A stretch of 64,000 bases of DNA from Pleurodeles waltl (taxonomy: Eukaryota > Chordata > Amphibia > Caudata > Salamandridae), in assembly GCF_031143425.1 (NCBI RefSeq), contig NC_090444.1:1346026323-1346090322 (forward strand). Reading direction: 5' to 3'. Numbering within the stretch: the first letter of the stretch is position 1; the number at the start of each line of letters is the position of its first letter. The notes beneath the pieces are model-generated. The model was not told the origin of the DNA. It saw only the letters and a list, made by a program, of their open reading frames with translations, and ran no database searches. The position numbers and the translations under genes are program-made. Positions 22,702-33,383 of the stretch are shown piece by piece.

Positions 22702-23530
22702 CAACAAGTAGGCCATTTCCATATCGTCCATCCTGGAGGTGTTGATTGATGGTGCAGTGGCGGAAGATGAATGAATCATGTACATTCCCAAGATACTTTG
22801 CCACGATGTTGATGATCAAACCCTGGTGATCCTGCACATTGATGGAGTGTGTGTGCTTCCTGTTGCGGTATAGATGCTCGGGTGCAGCAGGTGGCACAAT
22901 CCGTACATGTGTGCAGTCAATGGTACCAAGCACGTGTGGGAAGCTGTTGATTTGATAGAAGCCCTGTTTGGTCTCCTGTTGCTTCTGCTGTGTGTCGGGA
23001 AGCTGATGTGGCGGGGTGTGAGGAAGATGATGGCATCCAGTACCTTGGGTAGGAAGGCAGAGAATGAGGGCTGTGGGATCCCGGCAACCAGGGCACCAGT
23101 GGTTTAAAAGAGCCACTTGCCAACATGTGGAGGACATCTAGCAGCTTGGTCTCTGGTGGAATGATGTGGGGTGTCTGCAAGCTGGGTGCCAACTGTGGCT
23201 CAATGTGGCGCAGCAGCTGCTGGATGGCTTGCCAGTTTAGTCTGTACCTCTGGATGATGTCATGGGCCATATGTAGGAACACATTTTTCCATAGACACAG
23301 AATGGGAAAAACTGCTTGCTACATCTGGCCCCATGTTCCCTGAGGCCCAGAAGGGTTGCCCTGGTCCGGAATATCCTCTCCTGCCCACTGGGTTGCCTTT
23401 GGGGTCCCTGCTGGTGTGGTGGAAGCTGCTGGTGTTGCTCCTGTGCTCGGCATCTTCATGCATGCTGGATGAATAGCACCTCCATGTCTTCCTTTTGGAG
23501 CTCTGATGTTGCTTCTGTGTGTTTTCCTTA
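22702..23530 (-). pseudogene. Harbinger transposase, 5' exon
   Basis: The minus strand encodes the N-terminal two thirds of a PIF/Harbinger DDE nuclease. It has an N-terminal helical region (HDIIQRYRLNWQAIQQLLRH; IIPPETKLLDVLHMLASGSF), then HVLGTIDCTHVRIVPP with the first catalytic Asp, YRNRKHTHSINVQ, and GNVHDSFIFRHC with the second Asp. It ends NGLLVG at donor gtaagt (22701). The frame shifts near 23100-23150 and near 23290, so it is a pseudogene. The product would cut and paste the element and its non-autonomous relatives. It lies ~340 bp from the terminal inverted repeat at 23867. Confidence 0.88.
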
Positions 23531-23867
23531 AGTACTGGTGTGTTTGCCCCATTTTAACGCCTGCCCTGACCTAGGCGTTAATTTTTTACGCAAATCGGGC
23601 TGTGCGCCATTTTCCGGCTCGGCCTCCCAGCCGTGCTGGACTTTTGCGCAGAAGGAGAAATGTGGCGCACAGATGTTTAAGTCATTTTTTGGACAGGAAC
23701 GCCTACCTTGCATGTGATTAACGCAAGGCGGTTTCACACATCCAGAAAATGACGTACACGGAGTAATTTTGGCATCCGTGGGCTCAGGCGTCAAAGTATA
23801 AATATGGTGTTAGGTTTGCGCCGAAATTCGGTGCAGACAGAATATAGACAGAGTATAAATATGCCCC
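23531..23867. repeat. Terminal region of the autonomous Harbinger element
   Basis: Starts with a cctgacctaggcgttaa block and ends GTATAAATATGCCCC at 23867, followed by tca. Block by block it matches the last ~340 bp of the non-autonomous elements at 24.5-24.85, 25.8-26.1, 43.5-43.8 and 60.5-60.85 kb: the cctgac..aggcgttaa start, a gggaacgcctaccttgcat-type motif, gacgcaagg, and the ataaatatgg-tta motif. The opposite end of this element was not found in the window. Confidence 0.85.
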
Positions 23868-23963
23868 TCAGTGTTACAAAAATAAAGGTACTTTATTTTA
23901 GTGACACCATACCAAAAAGTACTAGAGAGGTAACCCTCCAAAAGGAGGTAAGTAACACACTAA

Positions 23964-24848
23964 GACCCATATTTATACTTTCTATTTACTATTTATACTG
24001 TTCTGCAACAAAAAGTATAGCGCTGGCTTGCATCACTACAAAGCGCCAGCTGGGTGCCAAATTTATGGAATCACATAAGCTGTTGCTAAGGGTGGGCTAG
24101 CATCAGGAAAAATGACATTAGCCGGGTGGGGGTGACAGTACGGGGAAGGGGGTTTTGCCTTAAAATATGCTGTGAACCAGCCTATCACCATTTTCTGACG
24201 CAAAACCATACATACCACATGACTCCTGTCTTACAAATGACAGAAGTTATGCCCACCACCCCAATGGCCAGCACAGGGGACCAGGGTCCCCTGGGCATGG
24301 CCATTTCACCCAGTGCCATGCAGGGGGTCCCTGTAAGGGGCCTCAATGGCACTTATATATATATATTTTAAATACTTAACTATACTTATCCTACTCACCT
24401 GGGATGGGGTCCCCCATCCTCTGGGGTCCCTCTGGTGTAGGTGGGGGTGTTCCTGGGTTATCGGGTGGGCACCTGTGGGCCCATCCCATGGTGCTTAACC
24501 ATGGAAATGGGTCCATAGGTCACCTAACGCCTGGCCTGACTCAGGTATTAAATAATGGTGCAAAGCAAGCTTTGCACTATTATTTAGCCCCTCCTCCCAC
24601 CCATGTGTAATTTTAGCACAGGGGGATAAATATGGGGCTTTGGGGTTAGCACCATTTTTTAGATGGGAACGCCTTTCTTGCATTTCAGTGACGCAAGGTA
24701 GGGACACGCATCAAAAAAAGGGTGCTAACTCCAAGATTTTGACGCTAGACTTGTCGAGTTTCAAATTATAAATATGGCATTAAGTTTGCACCAAATTTGC
24801 CTAAAGAAATGACGCAAATTCAGTGCAAACATAGTATAAATATGACCA
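23964..24848. mobile_element. Harbinger-type non-autonomous element, copy 1
   Basis: 885 bp. The left end is GACCCATATTTATAC and the right end GTATAAATATGACCA. The flanks taa / tac are an imperfect 3-bp duplication. The right ~330 bp matches the terminal region of the autonomous Harbinger end at 23867. There is no ORF for a transposase. An (at)n run lies near 24355-24366. Confidence 0.85.
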
Positions 24849-25206
24849 TACGTATATACATTGGTTACCAGAAATAGGCATAGAAAGTGATTGAAAACAG
24901 TGCAAATGCAGTTAGACAATAGTGACCCTATGGGAAGCCCAAATCATATACTAAAAAAATGGAATGCAAACACAGGACCCCCACCTAGTTAAGTGGAATG
25001 TGTAGAGGGAAGTTGGGGGTACTAGGAAACCTTTGAGGTAAGTACCACAGTGACCCTAGCAACCAGGAGAAAAGGGGAAAGTTAGTGGATTTTCCCTAAG
25101 CCACCAAAAAGGAAGGAAAATGAATAAAATGCAACACCTAGACACGACTCCAAGAAAAACAGCGGTTGATTCCTGAAAAGGAAGACCTGTAGAAGAAGGC
25201 GACCAA

Positions 25207-26099
25207 GACCCATATTTTTGACGCAAAACTGTGCAAATGCAGTTTTGCGTCAAAAAGTATAGCGCTGGCTTGCGTCATTCCAGAGCGCCAGCCGGCACCG
25301 AATTTATGGACGACCGTAAGCCGGCGCAAAGGGTGGGCTAGCGTAAAAAAATGTCATTAGCCGGGTGGGGGTGGTGGCATGGGAGAAGGGGGTTTTGCAC
25401 CAAAAAATTACGTTAGGCTGGTTAGAGGCAAAAAAATGCCTCTGACCAGCCTAGGGTCATTTTCTGACACAAAACCATCCATACCACATGACTCCTGTCT
25501 TAAAAAAGACAGGAGTCATGCCCACCACCCCAGTGGCCAGCACAGGGGACCAGTGCCCCGTGGGCATGGCCATTGCACCCTCTGCCATGCAGGGGGCCCC
25601 ATGCTGGGCCCCCGATGGCACTTTAATTTAAAAAGTAAAATACTTACCTATACTTACCCTACTTACCTGGGATAGGGTCCCCCATCCTCCAGTGACCCTC
25701 TGGTGTGGGTGGGGGTGTTCCTGGGGCTTGAGAAGGGCACTGGTGGACCCATTCCATGGTGTTCAACCATGGAAATTAGTCCATAGGTCCCCTAACGCGT
25801 GGTCTGACCCAGGCGTTAAATAATGGTGCATTTTTTAGCCCCTCCTCCCACCCGTCCGTCATTTTAGCACGGGGTTTAATATGGGGCTAAGGAGTTAGCA
25901 CCATTTTTTAGATGGGCAAGCCTACCTTGCATCTCATTGACGCAAGGTAGGTGCCCGCATCCAGAAAATGATGCTAATTCCAATATTTTGACACTAGACG
26001 TGTCTAGCGTCAAAATATAAATATGGAGTTAAGTTTCTGCTGACTTTGCGTAAAACAAAATTACGTAAATTCCGTGAAAACATAGTATAAATATGCCCC
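25207..26099. mobile_element. Harbinger-type non-autonomous element, copy 2
   Basis: 893 bp with a 3-bp target duplication caa (25204-25206 and 26100-26102). The left end GACCCATATTTTTGACGC is followed by a near-perfect hairpin (gacgcaaaactg / cagttttgcgtc). The right end is GTATAAATATGCCCC. It lies in the inverted Gmr1-type LTR. No coding capacity. Confidence 0.9.
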
Positions 26100-26596
26100 C
26101 AAGTCCAGAAGTTACAGAAGAGTCCAGAAGTAGGAGCTACTACCCAGCCAAATGTGGATGCAGGAGTTGGTCAACAGTGATGTGAAGAAGGTCAGCACTG
26201 CAGCCCTGAAGTTGGTAAAGAAGAATTACAGGCTGGTGCAGGAATTCCCCCAACAAACCTTGGCAAAGGCAAATTTCACGGTTGATGAAAATTGGAGCGG
26301 CGGGGACCAGCAAGGCCCAGGTGGACTCTACACATGAGGGAGAGTCAGAGGGGACCCTAAGAAACACAGAGAACCCACAGAAGCAAGGGCAGCCTCCATA
26401 GGAGTCCCAGAGGATGGGGACACAGGAGTCGCAGAAGAGCTCAGTCAGCACAACTGGAGAAGGGTCCCACGCTAAAGGAGAACCATGGAGAGAGCTGTGT
26501 GTTGCAGGAACGAGTGCTGGGGGCTGGAGCTACACGCTGCCTGAAGATCCTGTGAAGGAGATGCAAACAAGCCTTGGCAGTTGCAAGAGACGCGGT

Positions 26597-28722
26597 TGTT
26601 AGAAATGGGGTATTTGGTTGGCAGTCAGGTTACCCACTGTCCAAGCAAGGACCCTCACTCTAGTCAGAGTAAGGAGAATCACCCTCATTTAACCCCTGCT
26701 CACCCCCTTGGTAGCTTGGCACGAGCAGGCAGGCTTAACTTCAGAAGCAATGTGTAAAGTATTTATACCAACACACACAGTAACCCTGTGAAAACACTAC
26801 AAAATGACACCACACAGGTTTAGAAAAATAGGTAATATTCATCTAAACAAAACAAGAACAAAGCGACAAAAATCCAACATACACAAGTTCTGAATTTTTA
26901 AAGAATAAGAGTCTTAAATCCTTTAGAAAACAGTGAGAGCACTGTTAGCGTGAAAAAGTACCTGGGTTGCGTCAAAATAACACCGCACAGGCGAGTGTGC
27001 GTCGGAAAAGGCCAGCGATGCATCGATTTCTCACTTGCAGGTGAGACCGTGCGTCATTCCTACTCTGGTTGGGTCGGCGTGCATAATTTTTCCTCTCCGC
27101 ACGACAGCAGTGCGTCGATCTGGACAGGCACCTCGAGTCCAGGCAGGCTTTGCGTTTATTTTCCACGCTCAGCGATGTTGCGTGTAAATCCAGTCGCACG
27201 GTGTCAAACAAACCGCGCTGCGTGGGGCTTGCATCGTTAACAGGAGCAGCTGCGGGTGTTGTGCGTCGTTTCCGCATCCACGTTGCATCGGTTGATGCAG
27301 GTGGAGCGTCGATTATAGCTGCAAGGCCGGCGACTGGTCATTTTTCAGCCGCGAAGCGGGTGGTCCCAGAACGGCGATCTTTGCATGGAACTGTCCTTTT
27401 CCACCAGCTGCACCATTCAAGGGCCCAGAGACAGGTTAGGGCACCACTTGGCAGGCAGGACTCTCAGCAGAAAGACCAAGTGCTGGCAGAGAGAAGTATT
27501 TGTTGTCCCTGAGACTTCAAGAAAAGGAGGCAAGCTCAATTCAAGCCCTTGGAGATTCTTCACTAGTGGGAAGTCACACAAAAGTCAGTCTTTGTCCTCT
27601 CTCAGGTAGAAGCAGCTACTGCAGGCCAGCCCAGCAAAGCACAGTCACAGGCAAAGGGGCAGTACTCCTCCTCCAGCTTCACCAGCTCTTCCCCTTGGCA
27701 GAGGTTCCTCTTCGTTCCCAATTTCCAGGGGTTTGGGTGCTCTTCTTATACCTATTTCTGTCTTTGAAGTAGGCCTACTACAAAGAGAAGTCTCTGTTGT
27801 TTTCAAGATCCTGCATTGCCCAGGCCAGGCCCCAGACACACACCGAGGGTTGGAGACTGCATTGTGTGAGGGAAGGCACAGCCCTTTCAGGTGTAAGTGA
27901 CCACTCCTCCCCTCCCCTTGGCCCAGATGGCTCATCAGGATATGCAGGCTACACCCCAGCTCCTTTTGTGTCACTATCTAGAGGAGAGGTTCAAACAGCC
28001 CAACTGTTAAACTGACCCAGACAGGGAATCTACAAACAAGCAGAGTCACAGAATGGTTTAAGCAAGAAAATGCCCACTTTCTAAAAGTGGCATTTTCAAA
28101 CACACAATCTAAAAACCAACTTCACTAAAATATGTATTTTTAAATGATGAGCTCAGAGAGCCCTAACTCCCCATGTCTATCTGCTCCCAAGGGAATCTAC
28201 CCTTTAATCACATTTAAAGGCAGCCCCCATGTTAACCTATGAGAGAGAGAGGCCTTGCAACAGTGAAAAACAAATTTGGCAATATTTCATTGTCAGGACA
28301 TATAAGACACATTAGTATATGCCCTACCTTAAAGATACACTGCACCTTGTCCATGGGGCACCCTGGGCTTACCTTAGGGGTGTCTTTCATGTAAGAAAAG
28401 GAAAGGTTTAGGACTGGCAAGTGGGTACACTTGCCAAGTCGAATTGGCAGTTAAGACTGCACTCACAGACACTCCAGTGGCAGGTTTGAACCATGTTTAT
28501 AGAGCTACTAATGTGGGTGGCACAACCAGTGCTGCAGGCCCACTAGTAGCATTTTATTTACAGGCCCTGGGCACCTCTAGTGCACTTTACTAGGGACTTA
28601 CTAGTAAATCAAATATGCCAATCATGGATAAGCCAATGCCAAGAGTCCAGCACACAGAAAACAACCTGGGAAGTAGAGGCAAAACGTTAGGAGAGACCAT
28701 GCCAATGATGCCAAGTCTAACA
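26597..28722 (-). mobile_element. Solo LTR, ~2.1 kb, TSD gcggt
   Basis: 2126 bp from TGTTAGAAATGG (26597) to CCAAGTCTAACA (28722); the ends are inverted TGTTAGA / TCTAACA. It is flanked by the direct repeat gcggt (26592-26596 and 28723-28727). It is homologous over its whole length, in opposite orientation, to 61120-63313. The sense strand is probably minus (start TGTTAGACTTGG). No internal region, so it is a solo LTR left by LTR-LTR recombination. Its parent element is not in the window. Confidence 0.9.
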
Positions 28723-30639
28723 GCGGTGCCCGGGGTATTGTCCTTCATGGGACGACAAGGCTTACCTCCACCAAAGTTGGACCACTGGCAGAGAGGACCA
28801 AGAGGACTACTCTGGACCACCACCTGTGATGCAGGATCTATGCAGCTCAGGATGAGAGGAGATCCATGCAGCCATTCTTCATTGCTGTAGGTGCCTGTAG
28901 ATGCAGGGGTGGCTCCTTCACTCCAAGGGAGATTCCTTCTTCCTTCTCATGCAGGCTGAAGACTTGCCACCCTCAGATGATGCACTGCCGGGGAAATGAT
29001 GCAGAAGCTGGAAGAAGCTGTGGAAACAATGTTGCAAGAAGCATCTTCTTTGTGGATGCAGATTGCCATTTCCTGGAGGTTCCAGTCACAGTTCCAGTGG
29101 CTAGAAGTTGAAGTAAAGTTGCAGAGGAGTCCTTCTGGAATCTTCCAAGCCGAATCTGAGGACCTACCCCAGAGGAAGACCCTAAATAGTCTTGAGAGGG
29201 GACTTGGTCATCTAGCCAGGTGACTACCTATCCGGAGGGGGCTCTGGCATCACGTGCCTGGCCTGGCCACTCAGATGCTCCCAGAGTTCCCTGCCAACCC
29301 TGGATTCAAGATGGCAGAAACCAGAGACTCTCTGGAGGAGTTCTGGGCACCAACCCATTGTCCAGTTTCGTGCCAGAGCAGGGCCTGGGGGTCCCTGAAC
29401 TGGTGTGGGCTGGTTTATGTACAGAGGGCACCAAATTTGCCCTTCAAAGCATACCGGTGGATTGGGGAGGCTACCCCTCCCACGCCAGTCACACCTATCT
29501 CCAAAGGGAGAGGGTGTTACCTCCCTCTTCCACTAAACTCCTTTGTTCTGCTTTCCTGAGCCTGATCAGATCACGCAGCAGGAGGGCAGAATTCTGTCTG
29601 AGGGGTGGTAGCAGCTTGGGCTTCCCAGAAAACCCTAGAAGATTGGTGGTAACAATGCTGGGGGTCCTATAAGGAGCCCCCAGAGTGCATGGAATCATAC
29701 ATCCAATACTGGCAACAGTATTGGGGCATGAGTCTGACATGTTTGATACCAAACATGCCTAGTTTCAGAGATACCATTATGCAGCTGGACATAGGTAGTG
29801 ATCTATGTCCAGTACGCACATAAAATGGCGTCCCCACAATCACGAAGTCCATGAAAATGTCACTGGAGTTTGTGGGGACACCTCTGCTAGTGCAGAAGTG
29901 CCCTCATACACAGGTACTTGCACCCTGCCCTCTGAGCTAGGAGGGCCTGCCATGGGGGTGACTTATAGTGACCTGTTGCAGTGACCTATGGTTAAAAATG
30001 GTGCATGCACTCTTGACACGCAGGCTGCAAAGGCAGTGCTGCAGAACACTTTGCATGGGCCCCCCCCATGGATGGCATAATACATGCTGCAGCCCATGAG
30101 GATCCCCTGGGACCCCAATGCCCTGGGTACCTGTGTACCATATACTAGGGACTTACATGGGGGCACCAGTATGCCAAAATGTGGGGTGAAAAATGGTACA
30201 AGTTACCAAGATAGAAGGGAGAGAGCATAATCACTGGGGTCCTGATTAGCAGGATCCCAGTGAACACAGTCAAACACACTGACAACGAGGCATAAAATAG
30301 GGGTAACCATGCCAAGAAAGAGGGCACTTTCCTGTGCAAGGCAAAGAAACAAAAAGGTCAAGGAATCCTGGAGCCTAGAAAAATGGCCCAGGAGACCCCT
30401 AAATAAAAGGACAGAGCAGGGAAAAAAGTACCCCCAGCTCCAGCCTCCAGTTAGGATTCAACTCCCGGAGGAGAAGAATTCACTCTTTGGGTGGAGCCTA
30501 GACAAGAGGAGGTCCAAGCTGATATAGCTGAGCTCTTGGGTTCAGGAAGGCCCGCAGAGAAGAACTCAGTAAGGAACAGCAAACCTGTATCACACTGGAG
30601 AGCCTAAGGCAGCAAGCTGCAGCACAAGAGGCAGGGGAC

Positions 30640-31964
30640 GTGAGTGGCACCCATAAGGTGTACTGGGAAAACAGCCTCCTATACTCAGAAGCAAGGGGCC
30701 CTAAACCTGGTACCACCAGGAGACTGGTTATCCCTGTGAAGTTTAGGCAGTTCCTGTTAACTCTAGCACAGGCTATTACCCATGCAGGCCACTTGGGGCA
30801 AAGCAAAACTTGGGACAGGCCTGTCCCTCACATTCACTGGCCCCCATATGTCAGAAGACACCAAGACGTTTTGTCGCTCCTGTGTCACCTGTCAAGCCAG
30901 TGGCAAGATAGGTGGCACCCCAAAGGCCCCTCCAATTCCACTACCAGTCATTGCGGTGCCCTTTGAGAGGGTTGGAGTGGGCATTGTTGGCCTCCTGGGC
31001 CCTCCAACAGCCTCTGGTAACAGATTCATCCTGGTGGTAGTGGACCATGCCACCAGGCATCCATAGGCCATTCCTCTTAGGACCACTACAGCTCCTTCAG
31101 TGGCTAAAGCCCTCCTGGGGCTTGTCTCCAGGGTGGGTTTTCCTAAGGAACTGGTATCAGACAAGGGTGCAAACATCATGTCCGCTTACCTTAAAGACAT
31201 GTGGAAGGAGTGTGGTGTTACTTATAAGTTCACCACCCCTTGCCACCCTCAAACAAATGGCTTGGTTGAGAGGTTTAATAAAACTTTCAAGGGCATGATA
31301 ATGGGGCTCTCAGAAAAGCTCAGCAGGAGGTGGGATGTCCTGTTACCTTGCCTCCTTTTTGCCTGTAGGGAGGTTCCTCAGAATGGAGTGGCCTACAGCC
31401 TTGTTGAACTTCTGTTTGGGCACCATATTAGGGGTCTCCTTGCTCTTGCTAGAAAAGGCTGGAAACAACCTCTTAAGTCTCCCAAACAAGACACTGTGGG
31501 CTATGTGTTTGGCCTCAGATCAAGGATGGCTGAGTACATGAAGAGGGCCACTAAAAACTTCAGGCCAGAAAGGAGTTACAGAAACAATGGAATGACCAGA
31601 AGGCTCTCTTCACTGTTGACCAGTCAGGACAGAAGGTGTGGGTCCTGGAGCGTGTGGCTCCCAGGGCATTCCAGGACAAATGGAGTGGACCACAAACTAT
31701 TGTGGAGAAAAGGGTGAGGTCACCTACTTGATTGACCTAGGCACTCCTAGAAGCCCCCACTGGGTGCACGATGTGAACCGCCTGAAGACTTACTATAACA
31801 GGTTTGACATGACCTTGCTCATGGCAACTGATGTGGGACAGGAAGAAGGGAGTGACCCTCTCCCTGACCTCTTCTCCCACAATACAACAGATGGCTCAGT
31901 AGATGGGGTTGTACTTGCAGACTGCCTCTCTGAGTCACAAAAGATGACTGCCAAAACATCCTAG
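30640..31964 (+). pseudogene. Gmr1-like integrase region
   Basis: Zinc-finger half with ITHAGHLGQSKTWD and, one frame later, CRSCVTCQASGK, so a frameshift lies between (about 30.8 kb). The core has VVVDHATRHP (first Asp), ELVSDKGANIMS (second Asp) and CHPQTNGLVERFNKTFKG (Glu), so the DDE triad is present. A stop follows HATRHP and there are later frame changes near 31600. The tail includes a YLIDLGTPRSPHWVHDVNRL segment typical of the C-terminal integrase region. It would insert the cDNA into chromosomes. It lies upstream of the RT, in the reverse of the usual order. Confidence 0.88.
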
Positions 31965-33340
31965 GACAGTTCTCTGAACTGTTCTCCCTGACACCTGGCC
32001 AGACTACATGGTGTGAATACACCATTGACACAGGTGACAGCTTGCCTATTAAAAGCAAGATTTACAGACAGTCTGATCAAGTCAGGGAATGCCTTAAATC
32101 TGAAGTCCAGAAGATGCTAGACGTAGGAGGCATTGAACCTTCAGACAGCCCCTGAGCTAATCCTGTAGTGCTTGTCCCAAAACCCCACTCTCAGAATGGC
32201 AAACAAGAAATTAAGTTTTGTGTAAACTACAGAGGTCTCAATACTGTTACTAAAACAGATACTCATCCTATCCCTAGCGCAGATGGGTTCACAGATATAC
32301 TGGCAACTGCCAAGTATCTTAGCACCTCTGACCTGACTGCTGGCTATTGGCAGATTATGTTGTCAGAGGATGCCAAACCCAAAACTGCATTCTCCACTCC
32401 TAGTGGGCACTATCAATTTACTGTGATGCCCTTTGGACTAAGGAATTCACCTGCCACATTCCAAATGTTGGTGAATAAAGTTCTCGAAGGCCTGGAAAGC
32501 TTCAGTGCAGCTTATCTAGACAATACAGCTCTCTTTAGCTCCATCTGGGAGGACCACCTGGTCCACCTTGGGAATGTATTGCAGGCCCCGCAGAAAGCAG
32601 GCCTCAATATCAAGGTCTCAAAGTGCCAGATAGGGCAGGGAAAAGTAATTTGTCTGGGCCAACTGGTAGGTGGAGGCCACATCCAACCACTATAGAGCAA
32701 ATTCTAGCCCATTTTGGATTGGGCTATCCCTACCACACAAACCCAAGTCAGAGCCTTCCTAGGCCTGGCAGGGTATTATAGGAGGTTTATTAAGAACTCT
32801 GGCTCCATTGTAGCCCCTCTAAATGACTTCACCACGAAAAGGGTACTCAAGAACGTTTTGTGGACAGCTACCCGTCAAAAAGCTTTTGATGACCTTAAAC
32901 AGGCCATGTGCTCTGCTCCAATATTAAGAAGCCCTGACTACTCCAAGCAATTTATCGTGCAGACAGATGATTCTGAAGTAGGGATAGGGGCAGTACTATC
33001 TCAACTAAATGAAGAGGGCCAGGTTCAACCTGTAGCTTTCGTTAGCAGGAGGTTGACCCCCAGGGAAAAGCGTTGGTCAGCCATAGAGAGGGAGGCCTTT
33101 GCTGTGGTCAGGGTTTTGAAGAAGCTGCAGACATATTTATTTGGCACTCACTTCCTTGGTCAAACAGACCACAAGCCCCTCCTATGGTTAAAACTGATGA
33201 AAGGTGAAAATCCCAAACATTTGATGTGATCCATATGCCTACAGGGAATGGACTATACAGTGGAACATAGACCTGGGAGTAACCACTCCAGTGCAGATGG
33301 ACTTTCCAGATATTTCCATTTAGACAATGAAGACGCAACT
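31965..33340 (+). pseudogene. Gmr1-like reverse transcriptase and RNase H
   Basis: Begins with a linker (CEYTIDTGDSLPIKSKIYRQ) and RT fingers (EIKFCVNYRGLN). LSTSDLTAGYWQIML and VMPFGLRNSPATFQMLVNK follow. The catalytic box reads AAYLDNTALFS, with the second Asp changed to Asn (32522-32524). Stops occur at about 32155, 32694 and 32706. The connection and RNase H are good: RAFLGLAGYYRRFIK, FIVQTDDSEVGIGAVLSQ, SAIEREAFAVV, GQTDHKPLLWL. A stop at 33227 precedes the MDYTVEHRPGSNH motif. It is inactive. Confidence 0.9.
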
Positions 33341-33373
33341 GGACAAGGTTAGTCTCATTGTCCTTCATTTTTT

Positions 33374-33382
33374 GGGGGGGGT
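33374..33382 (+). promoter_or_regulatory. Polypurine tract of the Gmr1-like element
   Basis: A run of eight G (tttttt then gggggggg) directly before the LTR start. It primes plus-strand DNA synthesis in LTR elements. Its position fixes the LTR boundary at 33384. Confidence 0.8.
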
Positions 33383-33383
33383 A

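Larger units (their letters stand above)
23868..30340 (-). mobile_element. Inverted ~2.6 kb Gmr1-type LTR, split by insertions
   Basis: Reading leftward from about 30340, the pieces 30340-28723, 26596-26100, 25206-24849 and 23963-23868 follow the LTR at 33384-36162. Shared blocks include cttggcatggttacccc, ctagtatatggtaca, a catgtttggtatcaaac block, a ctgcatctacaggcacc block and the terminal acaaaaataaaggtacttta. Without the insertions the length is ~2.6 kb, against 2.78 kb for the right-hand copy. The part around 24849-25206 is the least similar. It is oriented opposite to the Gmr1-like pol next to it, so it is a separate insertion or the result of an inversion. Confidence 0.75.

Noticed and set aside
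26950..28015. ORFs of ~60-120 codons in the solo LTR
   Set aside because: The homologous LTR at 61120-63313 does not keep these frames, and no domain is seen.
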